Assembly (NCBI GenBank): GCA_013423325.1
Contig: BLJB01000123.1
Coordinates: 81,935 to 145,934, forward strand
Direction: 5' to 3'
Origin: Usnea hakonensis
Lineage: Eukaryota; Ascomycota; Lecanoromycetes; Lecanorales; Parmeliaceae
Length of the DNA: 64,000 nt
The notes below the pieces were generated by a model. It had not been told where the DNA came from. It saw nothing but the letters and a program-made list of their open reading frames with translations, and ran no database searches. The stretch's first letter is position 1. Every line of letters starts with the position of its first letter. Made by a program: the position numbers and the translations under genes. Shown one piece after another: positions 53,701 to 63,960 of this stretch.

Positions 53701-56671
53701 CACTATCCCGTCTTCGGCTTGGCCGATTGAGTGTATTTCATCGAAGATAATACGTTTCACGCGAGGAGACCAGGATTTCGCATTGGTTGGAGCTAACAGC
53801 ATTATCTGCAAGATATGTGGCACAGTCACCAGAATTTGGCACCCCGAAGGATTATTAATTCTGTAATCCCGAGTATGGACCGCCCATACTGACTTCCCAG
53901 GATGTTTGAACTTCTTGGCGAAGCGTGCTTGTATTTCAGCAGCGATCTGGTTCACTAAAGCTTTCGTCGGCGCGACATATACTACATTGTTAGCATAATG
54001 TGACTTTTAGATTATCCTAAAACTTACCAAGAACGCTGTCATCGCTCTCACGTAGTGTCTTCTCCATTGCGTAAAAGGAGATGAAAGTTTTGCCTGCACT
54101 TGTAGGAGCAACAACAAAGACACTCTTTTGCCCATCTAGGTCGTCCAGAACCCGCCGCTGCCAGCGATCCGGTTGGAACGGAACCCTGGAATCGGGCGCT
54201 GAATCAAGATTGCGGTCCATATACGGGCCACAATGTAGTAGCTGAAATGATTGATTATCCAAATCAATTGCAATCTTGTTGTCTGTAAGAATGAGCAACC
54301 CAGGATCACAGGCCAGCTTTCGGTCTTTGGTCACGATTGGGATTCCTGGGTCTGGTAATTTGAGACTTTTGATGATCTTTCTAAGATTCTCTGCAATCGT
54401 CATGGTCAGGCTGTCAAGCTTTGCAACTTGGCGAGCAGTGTTCCATAGGAGCGATATGACTCCGAAAAGCTCTTCCTTTGACGAGACAGCATCAGTACTC
54501 TTCCGCAAAGTACGGTAGATGTCAAGTAAGATGACAGAGAGGTGAAATTGCACCTCTGCTTCGAGTATTTTTCGTTTTGAGTCTGGCAGATCCCGCAGAT
54601 ACGCACTGATTTTATAATACTTTGACTGGAGACTGCGTTCGGACTCCAGATTGGTTCTCACGGTCCGCCAAGCTCCAAATAATTTCTCTTCGTTTTCGCT
54701 TTCCTTGATAGCTTTACTAGCTGCAATATCTTCGAGCAGTGCTTTTTTACCGGCACCCCTGCGATGAGTTTGTGCTTTAACCTCCGAGGTCTTCTTATTG
54801 CTTGGGCCTGTATTATCGCTTTCCTTAGTGATAGGTACCTTGTTAGCTTTCGCATCCGAGACAAAGATAATCTCAGGTTCCAAGGCTTTCCCTGCAGCAT
54901 TGGTCAAACTTGCAGCGTAGGATTGCATCTCAGCCATAAAGAGTTGATCTCGTTTGAGACCTCGGGCTTTATATTTTGCAGTGGCAGGTGTCTGCTGAGC
55001 TTGTTTAAGATCGAGACGTCTCTTCGAATTATGCCAATGCGAGACCTCTTGAAATATCCGCCCAGAAGTCTGTTCCGATGACTTGAAAGGCGTAATGCGA
55101 ATGTTGATCGATGCCAAATGTCTATCGAAAACGGGGTTGGAGAACGGTAAGATTGCGACAGCGTCCGGGGCTGAGGTATTGATTTCTGTAGTATGGTAGG
55201 TAGCATTCTGCGATCCCGAAGGTAATTCAAGGTGACTGCCGGATAAATTGCAGAGACAGCGTGCAAGGTCTTCAAACACCCGAGTTGACTCGGCCGGGAT
55301 GATTCCTCGAATATCATCAATCACGAAATCTTCAAACAGTCGACCATCAATTAAGTCGGAGATGTCACATGTCACTGTTCCCGCTTCCATGGCTTCCGAC
55401 CAAGCGCCGCTTGATATCAGAGTGGTCGACGCGCACGCAAATCTGGCGAGAAAGGATTGCAGCAATGATTGTTCGTCACTAGTGCGGCTTTGAATTGGTT
55501 GCCGCCTGTTTGAAAGATGTAACGACGTGATAAGAACGGTGTGTGCGAGAAAGCGTGCGGCAAGATCTCTCGTCGTCGGATCAACCTCGAGTATGTGAGC
55601 AAGAATGACGACAGTGAGTATTTCACGTTCTGTGAAAGCTCGAATGCGATCGTCCGTCCGAGGATACGACTTGCATTGGCAAGTTTGCATCCTCGTCATA
55701 GCATTTCCCTCGTTCTTGAGGTTCAGTCTCACCATGATTTGTTCAAGGTTTCCAGTACTAACGGAGTTTGACAAGCTAGCAATTACCTCTTGACATTCGA
55801 CTTTAGATCTTGCCTTGGTATTGCCTTCCACTACCATACTCATAACCTACACGGAGTGAGCCAGAGAAATGATTTAAGGGGCAAAGGCACATAATACCTT
55901 TGTGTCCGCCCACTCCAATCCGTTGATAAGCGCAATGCTGTAGCTTTGGTTTATTAGCCAACAGATCATTTTTCGAAAGGCAACCTTTCTTGACGTTTCC
56001 TGAGCGGCGATTTCGGTCTGAGTTTTCTCATCATTGGCTGGTAATGGAGCCAAATTTGCACCATCGTGACACATCACAAAATATATGCCTGTCGCACTCA
56101 AGTACTCTTGGAATGCGGTGTCCTGTATCGATGCAAATGAGTGAATTAAGAGAGTCGGTTGTGATTTCGGGAGATTGACACTGAGATGTCTCTGAATAGC
56201 AGCTCTGGCAAGCATATATTTTGGTCTATTAGCAGCAGAAACTCCTCGTGGGAGACAAAGCTCTTTGTGGTTGCCGAAGAACACAATGTGGAAGTTACAT
56301 TTCCGCTGTATCAACCCTTGCAGGAAGCATTCTACAGCGTAGACAGCGTGAAGTAGCTGGAAGCCGCCTGTTTCGAGTCCAATGTCAGTTTAACCAGGGA
56401 CAAACCGTCCCACGAGTATAAAACCTGCAGCTTACGATCAAAGTCAAGGTGCGGATCGCTGAAGCATCGTAGCAGAAGCGAGTCTCCTTCGAGAAGGAAC
56501 AATTCTTGTCCAGCATAATCGCCCACGAGGTCAACTCTCCTGACTGAGAGCTTCCCGTACCTGAAAAGCAGTGTAAGCATTAAGGATCAGTGTTGGAGCA
56601 TGCAATGTAAGATACCATTGCAACAAGGCTTCATGTTGCTCGTTCAAAGTCTTTTCTTTGAATTCTTCCAT
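50764..56671 (-). CDS. DDX60-like Ski2-type RNA/DNA helicase
   Basis: Superfamily 2 helicase, about 1829 residues, eight exons: 56616-56671, 56436-56560, 55898-56367, 54028-55846, 51892-53981, 51417-51825, 51257-51346, 50764-51194; introns of 46-70 nt, all phases consistent. The N-terminus (LVGDYAGQELFLLEGDSLLL, then HAVYAVECFLQGLIQRKCNF across splices) matches the PIN-like start of DDX60 relatives. Helicase motifs: I, APTSAGKT near 797; II, FDEIHSIG near 904; III, LSATVGN near 930; V, ATGTLALGINMPC and VI, QAAGRAGRRG near 1350. GVHHAGMN and the winged-helix-like region after it are typical of Ski2 helicases. The last exon is acidic and Ser/Thr-rich (ESWDDSDADETSEPEE). Human DDX60 is linked to antiviral RNA sensing; the role in fungi is not established. 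Confidence 0.92.
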
Positions 56672-57212
56672 GGCTTTTTGTTGTTGTTTTTGTTATTGTG
56701 TAGTTTTAGTTGAAAATGATGGCCGGCGCGTTATTTAGAGGGAATATTTACACAGCAGGTCAACGACTAGCGGGCCATTGCAGGATTCGCGGGTCAAGGT
56801 AACAAACAAACAAACAGAAAGCAAGAGACTGTTGTGGCAATTGGTGGTTGGTTTAGTGAACTTTCATTATTGTATACTATCTAGATAGCTGTACGAATAC
56901 CAGTCTATAAAATCAGCGTAATTAGAATGTTGAAAACTTCTAGGTGGCTAAAGTAAAATATGCTGTAACAAGGTGGAAGCGAGTTGTGTTTGACAATTTT
57001 CCTCGGCTAGGTGTAAGGCTGTAGTCGCGCGCTTAAGATATCTAATCGGAAAAATGCCATGGAGTCGGCGGATGTCCCTCCCACCTGTGTCAAGCTCTTC
57101 TCATTACTTACGATGATTAAGTAAGGCTATTCGAAGAAGCGCCCAGTGATTCCAAACTCCGTGTATCTGGACTAAGTTTGGGACGAATGTTTCAGAAATC
57201 TGATCCACGGAA
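56672..57212. promoter_or_regulatory. Shared upstream region of the helicase (-) and the gene at 57213 (+)
   Basis: 541 bp between divergent starts. It includes an AAACAAACAAACAGAAAG stretch (about 56803-56822). No gene of its own. Confidence 0.4.
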
Positions 57213-58928
57213 ATGTCAGCACATCAAGGAGAAGAGCGTTTATTGACCGTGTATGATGAGTCTTGGGCGGACGATGTTATAATGCGGCGTGCTTACCTTT
57301 GACAGCTTTGCCGATGTACATTATTACTTCAGTGCCCCCACACCTCGACCAGCAGCTCACCGATTTGACAAAGGATCGTACCTTTACTTCTATGGGAATA
57401 CGAGCGGCAAAGGAGGTAGACTAGAGATAGCCAACAATGTTGGCAAACCAGAGCAGGATGCTTTCACTGGCTGTGAGTTCTCGTGATGAGTGTCACTCTG
57501 GGAGATAGAGAGCTGAAGATTCGCATGTTCGCAGCCATGGAATCAACAATTGTGCGTCAGTCACACAAACATCCTACCTTGTGTACCGTCGTAGTCGACG
57601 GCTATGGCAGCCATCCCGAGAGCACACCGTCGCCGATTCAGCAACCCGAACATTACTGGAGGCTCCCGAATACAGATCCTCGTAGCGAGGGAAAGTATCT
57701 TTTCCGACTTCACACTCTCGACATATACTTCTGGACAGCGGAAGACGCGAATACATTTGTTGCTTCTTTGAGAAAGAAGCTTGAGATCAATCAATTGGAT
57801 GTCGTTGATCTATCGCCCACTCCGGCGTCTCATGATCAAGCAATGAGTCCTGTAGTGCAGAATCTCGAGAATGTTGCAATCCAGGACCCAGCTTACCGCA
57901 ATGGGAAAACACGCAACTCAAGTACCAATTCAGCAGGCGTGAAGAGTCCGGCGAACGCAGATACCTTCAAAGACGGAACAAGGCCAAGCACAGAAAAGGC
58001 GCAAATCCCTACGCCGTCCCAGCCTCAAGACAAACCAAAAGAACAGAATCCAATAATGTTTCAGCCGCTTGCCTACAATCCAGCTGCCCCCCCGGCGCCC
58101 GAGCCTATCAAGCACCGCGAAAAAACCCCACCACCCGTTGATGCTGAGGTAGGCACTGGACTTGCCGCTGCTGCCTTGCGAGATCACTCACAAACAGCTC
58201 CAAGCCAAAGCTCGATGTCTCGCCCTCCATATGGCCACCCCCAATCACCTGGCATGTTCGGTCCTCAACAAGCGCAATCGCATACCCCCTCTTTCACTTC
58301 TCCCCATCCCTCCACTGGTTATGCGAATTCGCAATCATCAGTGGGCCACCGAACGTCAAGCGTATCGTCATTTCCTCCTCCTCCTCCACAGAGCGGGAGG
58401 AACAGTGTCAGTCCATACACCCCAGTACCTTCATTTGCCGCACCTCCCCATGGTTCACCGCATTCCGCCTTGGGAAATTCTCAGCAAATGGGTTCAGGTT
58501 TCAGTGCCCCCTCTCAAGACTCAATTGCTCCGTTTTACGGCCAAGGTAGCGCGCCTCCACAATCTCCTGCCACCGAAATCCTTGGAGATTCGTATGTGGC
58601 AGGCGTTCGACAGCCTCTGCAGCATCTCCACCCCCAGTACGCTGACTACACCCCACCTGGGCATGAGCCACCTGTGGGCGGTTACTCTAATTACCAGTAT
58701 ACCCAGCAACAGCAAGCGCAACCGCAGCAACATCACCATCATCATCACAATGAAGGCAATGAATACGACATCCATAGTCAAGTGTACAGACCTACAGAAG
58801 AAGAGGCTCATGGACGCAAGCCGTCAAAGCCGTCAAAACAGCCGCAAGGCAGACTCGAGCAGACTGCCGAACACGTTGACAAGAAGGTCAATCGGTTCTT
58901 CAAAAAATTGGAGAAGAAGATAGGTTGA
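57213..58928 (+). CDS. Pro/Gln-rich protein with PH-like N-terminal domain
   Basis: Three exons: 57213-57250, 57306-57472, 57535-58928; introns of 55 nt (GTATGA, GACAG) and 62 nt (GTGAGT, CGCAG); 532 residues. Exon 1 gives MSAHQGEERLLTV. The first 145 residues are a folded domain: FADVHYYFSAPTPRPAAHRF, SYLYFYGNTSGKGGRLEIAN, HPTLCTVVVDGYG, WRLPNTDPRSEGKYLFRLHT and DIYFWTAEDANTFV. The strands and the YFW-helix end look like a PH-type fold; similar fungal proteins are sometimes labelled RNA-recognition-motif proteins, which I cannot confirm. Residues 160-480 are disordered, Pro/Ser/Gln-rich, with a six-His run. The end (EHVDKKVNRFFKKLEKKIG) is a basic amphipathic helix. Confidence 0.78.
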
Positions 58929-59686
58929 CAGGGCCAAATTATATGCGACCCACGACCTATTGAAGACTTCCTTGATCAAAAAAGCAAAAGACGAAAGCCA
59001 TTAGGGGTTTTTGGTTCGACTGTTTGAGTCTTTGCTACTTCTCGTCATGGTCCACCGGATCCAAAATTGTGACGAGAAATGGCACTTGGGCTACTCGATT
59101 GCTGGACAATCTCGAGAGCCTTGATTGTTTGCCCTCGAGTCTACGATTGGTTGAGGCTGGTCCTTATTTTGGATATGCTGGGTGGTGCAAGGATTCTGAG
59201 GGAATTTCGTGTGAAGTGAAAATGCAACCATTTACAATGATTTGTCAAATGAATGGGAGACGAAGATGTACAGATTGCAAATAAGTATGATAGTTGGCAA
59301 AAGCTTAAATAGGATGGTTTTTAAGTCCATAGGGGAAGGTGTAGCGAGAAAATGAGATTAATCCCGTTCACAAGACCTAAACAAGTACTTTATTGATTTG
59401 TATATTTGCAATAATGTAAAGACACCCCTTTCCCCTTTCTCTTTCAAATCTTCAGCAAGTCATTTCCTCGAGCTCAGTTCAATTGCTGTCTTATAGCAAT
59501 CCAGAATCAATTTGCAACACCGACGCCCGAAGCAATTGTAAGTGTGCCCCGCCTGTCAGCAAACATTCCACGTCTCCAGACGCGCCTAGGCCTATGCAGC
59601 TATGCCTAACCATGCCTCTCTCCTTGCACAATCTTACAATTACGTCTGTGAGCAGTGCATTTACTGACAGTGCTTGATCTCTAGTC
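58929..59686. promoter_or_regulatory. Intergenic with a probable 5' UTR intron at 59538-59684
   Basis: 3' flank of the gene at 57213 and promoter of the next. Near its end are a strong donor (TTGTAAGTG at 59537) and acceptor (CTCTAG ending 59684) with a CTGAC branch point 20 bases before it. The ATG of the next gene follows two bases after the acceptor. No upstream coding exon is seen, so this is likely an intron in the 5' leader. Confidence 0.5.
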
Positions 59687-61294
59687 ATGTCAGCAGGAAA
59701 CTCTGGTTTTGCTTCCTTGCGAGCAAAGTTCGAACTGAAGGACGAATCCACCTCGCCTCCTTCCCGCGGTCGCTCTCCAGCTGCATCATTGAGTGTGACG
59801 AGCGACGACTCGCGTCCAATATCAAAAGTGCGAACCAGCTTTGTGTCTGTCGAGGATAGTGGACACATGGGGGACTCTAATACAATTGAAGAATCCGGCG
59901 ATAAGGGAGTAGCAGTAAATGGAGATGGCGCGGAGGAGCATACAACCAACGGAGCCGTGGAAGGGTCTAAGGCCAACGGCATCAACTCGACTCCTCAGAA
60001 GTCTCACAAACTGGAGGAGAGCACTAAGGAGAGCACTCCTAAACAGTCGGTGCCCGATATCTCTCCACAAAAGCCGAACAACACACCTCGTCAAAGCCTG
60101 GGTATAGCGAACGGCGTAACTTTGACTGCTAATCCAGACAAGCCGAGCTCTGCTGCAGAAGATGATACTGCTGTCATGCTACCATCAGATCCAAAGGACG
60201 CAACTGTAGTCTCGGGTAGTGCCGCTCTGGAGAGAGAATCATCTCCGTTGGGGTCTATATTGAAAGGATCACCGTTCGAGCAGGACGAAAAGACCGCAAC
60301 TGCTGAACCGATACAATCTTCGGGAAAACAGGCCAAAAGCCCTAGCACTCCGATGACCAACGGCAAGCTAAAGGAGGCCACAGCACAAAACCCGGGACAG
60401 CAGTCCAAGACAATAATTGCTCCTCGTCTCTCTAATATTGGAAAGAAACCATCTGCTTCGCCAGCATCCTCGACTGCCGAAAAGCCCAAGAGCAAGCCTC
60501 AAACCTCCCCACTTCCTGCGCCCATGACCCCCAAAGACACAGCAACGCCTACGAAGCAACCGCTTTCTACAAAGATGTCACCAAAGATACCAGCTTCAAA
60601 ACAATCAAAGGAAGAAATCCCCGAGGAAACAAGGAAGACGACTGCTGAGAGACCAAGCCGACCATCTGCGGCACCAAAAGCCCCTGTGTCAAAGCTTGCA
60701 CAGAAACCAGGGAAGAAGCCAGGTCCCACATCACCACCCTCATTCACAAAGCCGCGTCCAAAGTCCCCAACACGTACAGTCCGACTACCTGGCTCGGCAA
60801 CCGCACCCACCGCCGCATCTGCCGCTAAAGTCGACGCAGCACCTCCCACCACAAGAGGCAAATCCAAGGATCGTGTTCCCTCGAATCCAACGTCCTTACG
60901 GCAAAAGCCGATTCGTGCATCGCTGCCTGGAGGATCAAAGCCCGTTGAAAAGGCGAAAGATAAGCCGAACTCACGTTTGAGTACCGCAAGCTCGAAGGCG
61001 CCCGAAGGAAGTTTTTTGGACAGAATGATGCGTCCGACTCAGAGCTCTTCTCAGAAGACACATGAAAAGGTGGAAGCCAAATCTCCACCTAAGAAAACTA
61101 CTGGGTTGAGACCCAAACGAAAAAGCGATGTGAGTGAGAAAGCGAGGAGCGAAAAAGTCGAAACGACGGGTGAGCAGTCAACGGAAACAGTACCATCAGC
61201 GCCAGCACAAGATCCGGTTGATTCAAGCGCAGCTCCAACTTCGAATGGAGCAAACAAAGTTATCGAGGAAGCTCCTCCAGCATCTGCTACCTGA
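59687..61294 (+). CDS. Low-complexity Ser/Pro/Lys-rich protein
   Basis: Single coding exon, 535 residues. The first 15 residues (SAGNSGFASLRAKFELKDES) hold a FxxLRAKFE motif that I have seen at the start of many large fungal disordered proteins. The rest is highly Ser/Pro/Thr/Lys-rich and basic, with no folded domain: repeated TPK, KSPT and PTKQ-type stretches, SGKQAKSPSTPMTNGKL and KPKSKPQTSPLPAP. Composition is like microtubule- or chromatin-associated proteins, but this is only composition. The end is acidic and Ala-rich (IEEAPPASAT). The length of 535 codons open on one strand and the leader intron support a real gene. Function unknown. Confidence 0.7.
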   Translation: MSAGNSGFASLRAKFELKDESTSPPSRGRSPAASLSVTSDDSRPISKVRTSFVSVEDSGHMGDSNTIEESGDKGVAVNGDGAEEHTTNGAVEGSKANGINSTPQKSHKLEESTKESTPKQSVPDISPQKPNNTPRQSLGIANGVTLTANPDKPSSAAEDDTAVMLPSDPKDATVVSGSAALERESSPLGSILKGSPFEQDEKTATAEPIQSSGKQAKSPSTPMTNGKLKEATAQNPGQQSKTIIAPRLSNIGKKPSASPASSTAEKPKSKPQTSPLPAPMTPKDTATPTKQPLSTKMSPKIPASKQSKEEIPEETRKTTAERPSRPSAAPKAPVSKLAQKPGKKPGPTSPPSFTKPRPKSPTRTVRLPGSATAPTAASAAKVDAAPPTTRGKSKDRVPSNPTSLRQKPIRASLPGGSKPVEKAKDKPNSRLSTASSKAPEGSFLDRMMRPTQSSSQKTHEKVEAKSPPKKTTGLRPKRKSDVSEKARSEKVETTGEQSTETVPSAPAQDPVDSSAAPTSNGANKVIEEAPPASAT

Positions 61295-61663
61295 GGTTCA
61301 ACGCACCAATTCAAAATTGTCTCCGGCCTTCTCGATATGGTGCGTTGTAAGCAACATGGTTGAGATTCTAGGGTTCGAATGCATATGTTGATCGTCTGGA
61401 GTTCTATACCACAATGCATGTAATAGCGACTCACTGGAGCTAGCTAGCTTCGAAAGCTGGCAGTATGTACAACTAATAGGCTTGCTGTCGTTCTTGAATC
61501 GATTAGCTTCGTAAATTACATTTTGCAGCCGTGTCTTTGACCTGAAATCCTCAGCTCGGACGAATGTTTGACCATCTATACATCCGGGACATCGTCCAGC
61601 ACAAGCCAGGCAATAGTCTCACGACACCCTTCCAACATATCTCTTTGCCCCATTCCCCCCTTT
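61295..61663. other. Interval between convergent genes
   Basis: 3' flanks of the gene at 59687 (+) and uS8m (-). Nothing else recognised. Confidence 0.45.
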
Positions 61664-62257
61664 TCACCACGACACAGGATTCACCCGACAAAGCAACATT
61701 CCCCCAATCCTCCTATCCACACACTCCCTAGCCTCCATAATCCCCCGATCCGTCGTCACAAACATGCTCTCCCCTATCCCCCTCAACCCATCAACATACC
61801 CCCTCTTCTGGCCCCTCACCAACATCTCAATATCCGCAACCGGCATCCACACCCGCCGCGTAGGCTTGGACACCAACCTCATCTTCTCAAGCACAGGCTT
61901 ACTATTATAATACTTCAACCCAACCCACAACCGCCTCGACGAAATATTCTCCTGCGTCACTGGCTCCAAGCCCCCCCTCCCCACTCCTCCTCCTCCCCCC
62001 GAAAACGTAGCGACATGTCCCTGCCCCACCCCACCGCTCGCTTCCTCCTCGGGATTTGCACTCATGGTCGGTGCGAGTGCGCTAGGCGGGGGAGGCTGGG
62101 GGCCGCCTATGACGACGGTGTTGACGTAGCCGCATTTTTGCAGTTGCAGGAGGAGGGTGTGGAGTTGGGTGGTGGGGGGGAGGGAGGTGAGGCCGAGTCG
62201 GGCTTTGGAGGCGTTTTGGAGGTGGGAGCAGGCGTGGGCGAGGAGGACGAGGGACAT
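61664..62257 (-). CDS. MRPS8: Mitochondrial small-subunit ribosomal protein uS8m
   Basis: Component of the mitochondrial 37S ribosomal subunit, binding the central domain of the small rRNA. Single exon, 197 residues. The start SLVLLAHACSHLQNASKARL is the uS8m N-terminus, followed by the KCGYVNTVVIGGP strand. An insert of about 45 residues rich in Pro and Gly (PPPPSALAPT, FSGGGGGVGRGG) separates the two halves. The C-terminal half is strongly conserved: SSRRLWVGLKYYNSKPVL, MRLVSKPTRRVWMPV, FVTTDRGIMEARECVDRRIG and GMLLCRV. No cleavable presequence is obvious, as is usual for this protein. It lies only 280 bp from the edge of the RIP-degraded transposon. Confidence 0.95.
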   Translation of the reverse strand: MSLVLLAHACSHLQNASKARLGLTSLPPTTQLHTLLLQLQKCGYVNTVVIGGPQPPPPSALAPTMSANPEEEASGGVGQGHVATFSGGGGGVGRGGLEPVTQENISSRRLWVGLKYYNSKPVLEKMRLVSKPTRRVWMPVADIEMLVRGQKRGYVDGLRGIGESMFVTTDRGIMEARECVDRRIGGMLLCRVNPVSW

Positions 62258-62536
62258 TTGTTTTCCTTGTGGTCTCGTTTCTTTTGGGTAGTTGGGTCGG
62301 GTTGGAAGGCGGGAGGGAGTCGTTGGTCGATTTTTTTGGTTTCTTGTTAGGGGGAGTTTGGCATGGTTGGAAGGTCTGATGGAGGGCGGGTTGGGCGTCT
62401 GAGGGGTATGTTGGGTGTGTGGTGGATAAGGGAGTTTTCCCCGAAGGAGGATGTAGGTCTGGCGTGAGACTTTCGAAAAAGGTCTTAGGCATGGAGCACC
62501 AAATTAAGGTTGGGGTTGCCGAGGATGCCGCTTTTA

Positions 62537-62606
62537 AATTAGCATGCTCAAAAAAAAGTAGATTTCTTGGCACACACACCTGATACACCAACCCCCTAAA
62601 TTTGTA
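62537..62606 (+). repeat. Left terminal inverted repeat related to the MITE
   Basis: AGCATGCTC followed by an A8 tract and TTTCTTGGCACAC, as in the MITE at 3191, then ACACCAACCCCCT in place of the MITE's ACACCCCCCGCCT. The outer 40 bases match closely, the inner part less so. Confidence 0.8.
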
Positions 62607-63417
62607 TGTAGAGACCAACATCAATTAGCGCAATTACCTGAAATCTATTCTTTCGTCGCAATATCCTAAAGTGGTAATAGTGAGGCCTCAACTTGATATA
62701 TATAGACTAATTGAGGTATTATAGGCTACCTACTATAACTATTAACGACGCTAGCCGTTTTATAGCCTCGGAGCTTCTATAGGTATATTAGAAGCCTTCT
62801 ATTATCGCCCAAAGGGTCTATTATAGTTATACTATATTATATAGATAGGAGCGTAATCTTTAAGTATATAGTAATCTAAATCTATATTATTATAATATAC
62901 GCGGTTAGTCTTAGAGATTTATATTTACGGCTAAAAAAGCCCTCCTCGAGTACTAGAATTAATATTTATAGGCCTATTAAGACGAGTTAGTATTATTTCT
63001 AGAAAAAGAGTAGAATATATAAATTAACTAGTAAATAATAGGATAGTTTCTAAAGAAAAATCGACTAAGTCGTTAATAATTATAACGCGTAGGACTATAG
63101 AGTTAGTAGTTATATATTATATAATAAGCTATAATACTTAATCTTACTACTAAGTAACTAGTATTTCTTAACGAGGCTCTATTTAAAATATAGACCAGAT
63201 AGAGGTATATAGTATACGGCCTAATTAGATAACACGTTATTCGCGAAGACGATATATAAAGAGATAATATCTAGAGTATTCTTTTAATCTATACTATTAA
63301 TAGCTACCTCCCCTATATATCTATTTAATTAGAGTATTTTAACGGTAACGCCTTTTATAACTAGATTATTAATAAGCTACTACCTTATTATAATCTATAT
63401 CTAGAGTTACGAAGTAT

Positions 63418-63600
63418 TATTTATCTAGATAATATTAGCCTCTATCTAAATCCTCGTATTCGCGATATAATAGAGGTTAAAGGTTATCTACTTTAATTTC
63501 TCTCTCTCTATTCGCCTAATTATAATCTAATTAAACTTACTTTTAGTATACTTAAGGCGTAGATATAGCGCTATTTTTAATCCTTTTAAAAGTTATTTAA
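63418..63600 (+). pseudogene. Relic of a DDE-type Tc1/mariner transposase
   Basis: The frame that places GAT at 63428-63430 reads LDNISLYLNPRIRDI, then SLYSPNYNLIKLTFSILKA, with stops where Trp or Gln codons would be expected. This is the second Asp and the YSP-N-IE-like region of IS630/Tc1-type (DDE_3) transposases. A little further on the frame reads like the helical C-terminal part (KKAIEYFYYYIEEYLF). C-to-T and G-to-A changes explain the stops. No complete gene is present. Confidence 0.8.
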
Positions 63601-63960
63601 AAATAATTTTAGTAGCTTTCTAGCCTATATAATTAAGAATAGTAGATATAATAAGAAGGCTATAGAGTACTTTTATTACTATATAGAAGAATATTTATTT
63701 AAGAGTAATTATAAGGCCTTTTAGCGAGAGCTTACTTTATAGTCTCTCTTAAAGAAGGTACTAGAGTAAAGAGCTTAATATAGACCTAATTTAGTAGTAT
63801 AATAGCTTTAAGGGAGGCTACTTACGGGGGAAGGCTATATAGAATAAGATCTTCTATAGAAGGTTATAAAAAGTAGCTAGGAGAAACTTCTATAGATATA
63901 ATCTTATTATAGAGGTAAAACTATATAATTAAAGATAATCTAGGCTAGGCCTATTCGTAC

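Noticed and set aside
54028..55846. Reading the helicase region as two or three separate genes
   Set aside because: Each gap has donor and acceptor in matching phase, and helicase motifs I and II fall on either side of one of them.
61568..62350. Long + strand open frame of 260 codons
   Set aside because: It is the antisense of the uS8m gene, His/Pro-rich by composition, with no family match.
1..62536. Secondary-metabolite or other biosynthetic gene cluster
   Set aside because: The cupin, acyl-CoA dehydrogenase, aminotransferase and transporter are scattered among housekeeping genes with no core synthase.
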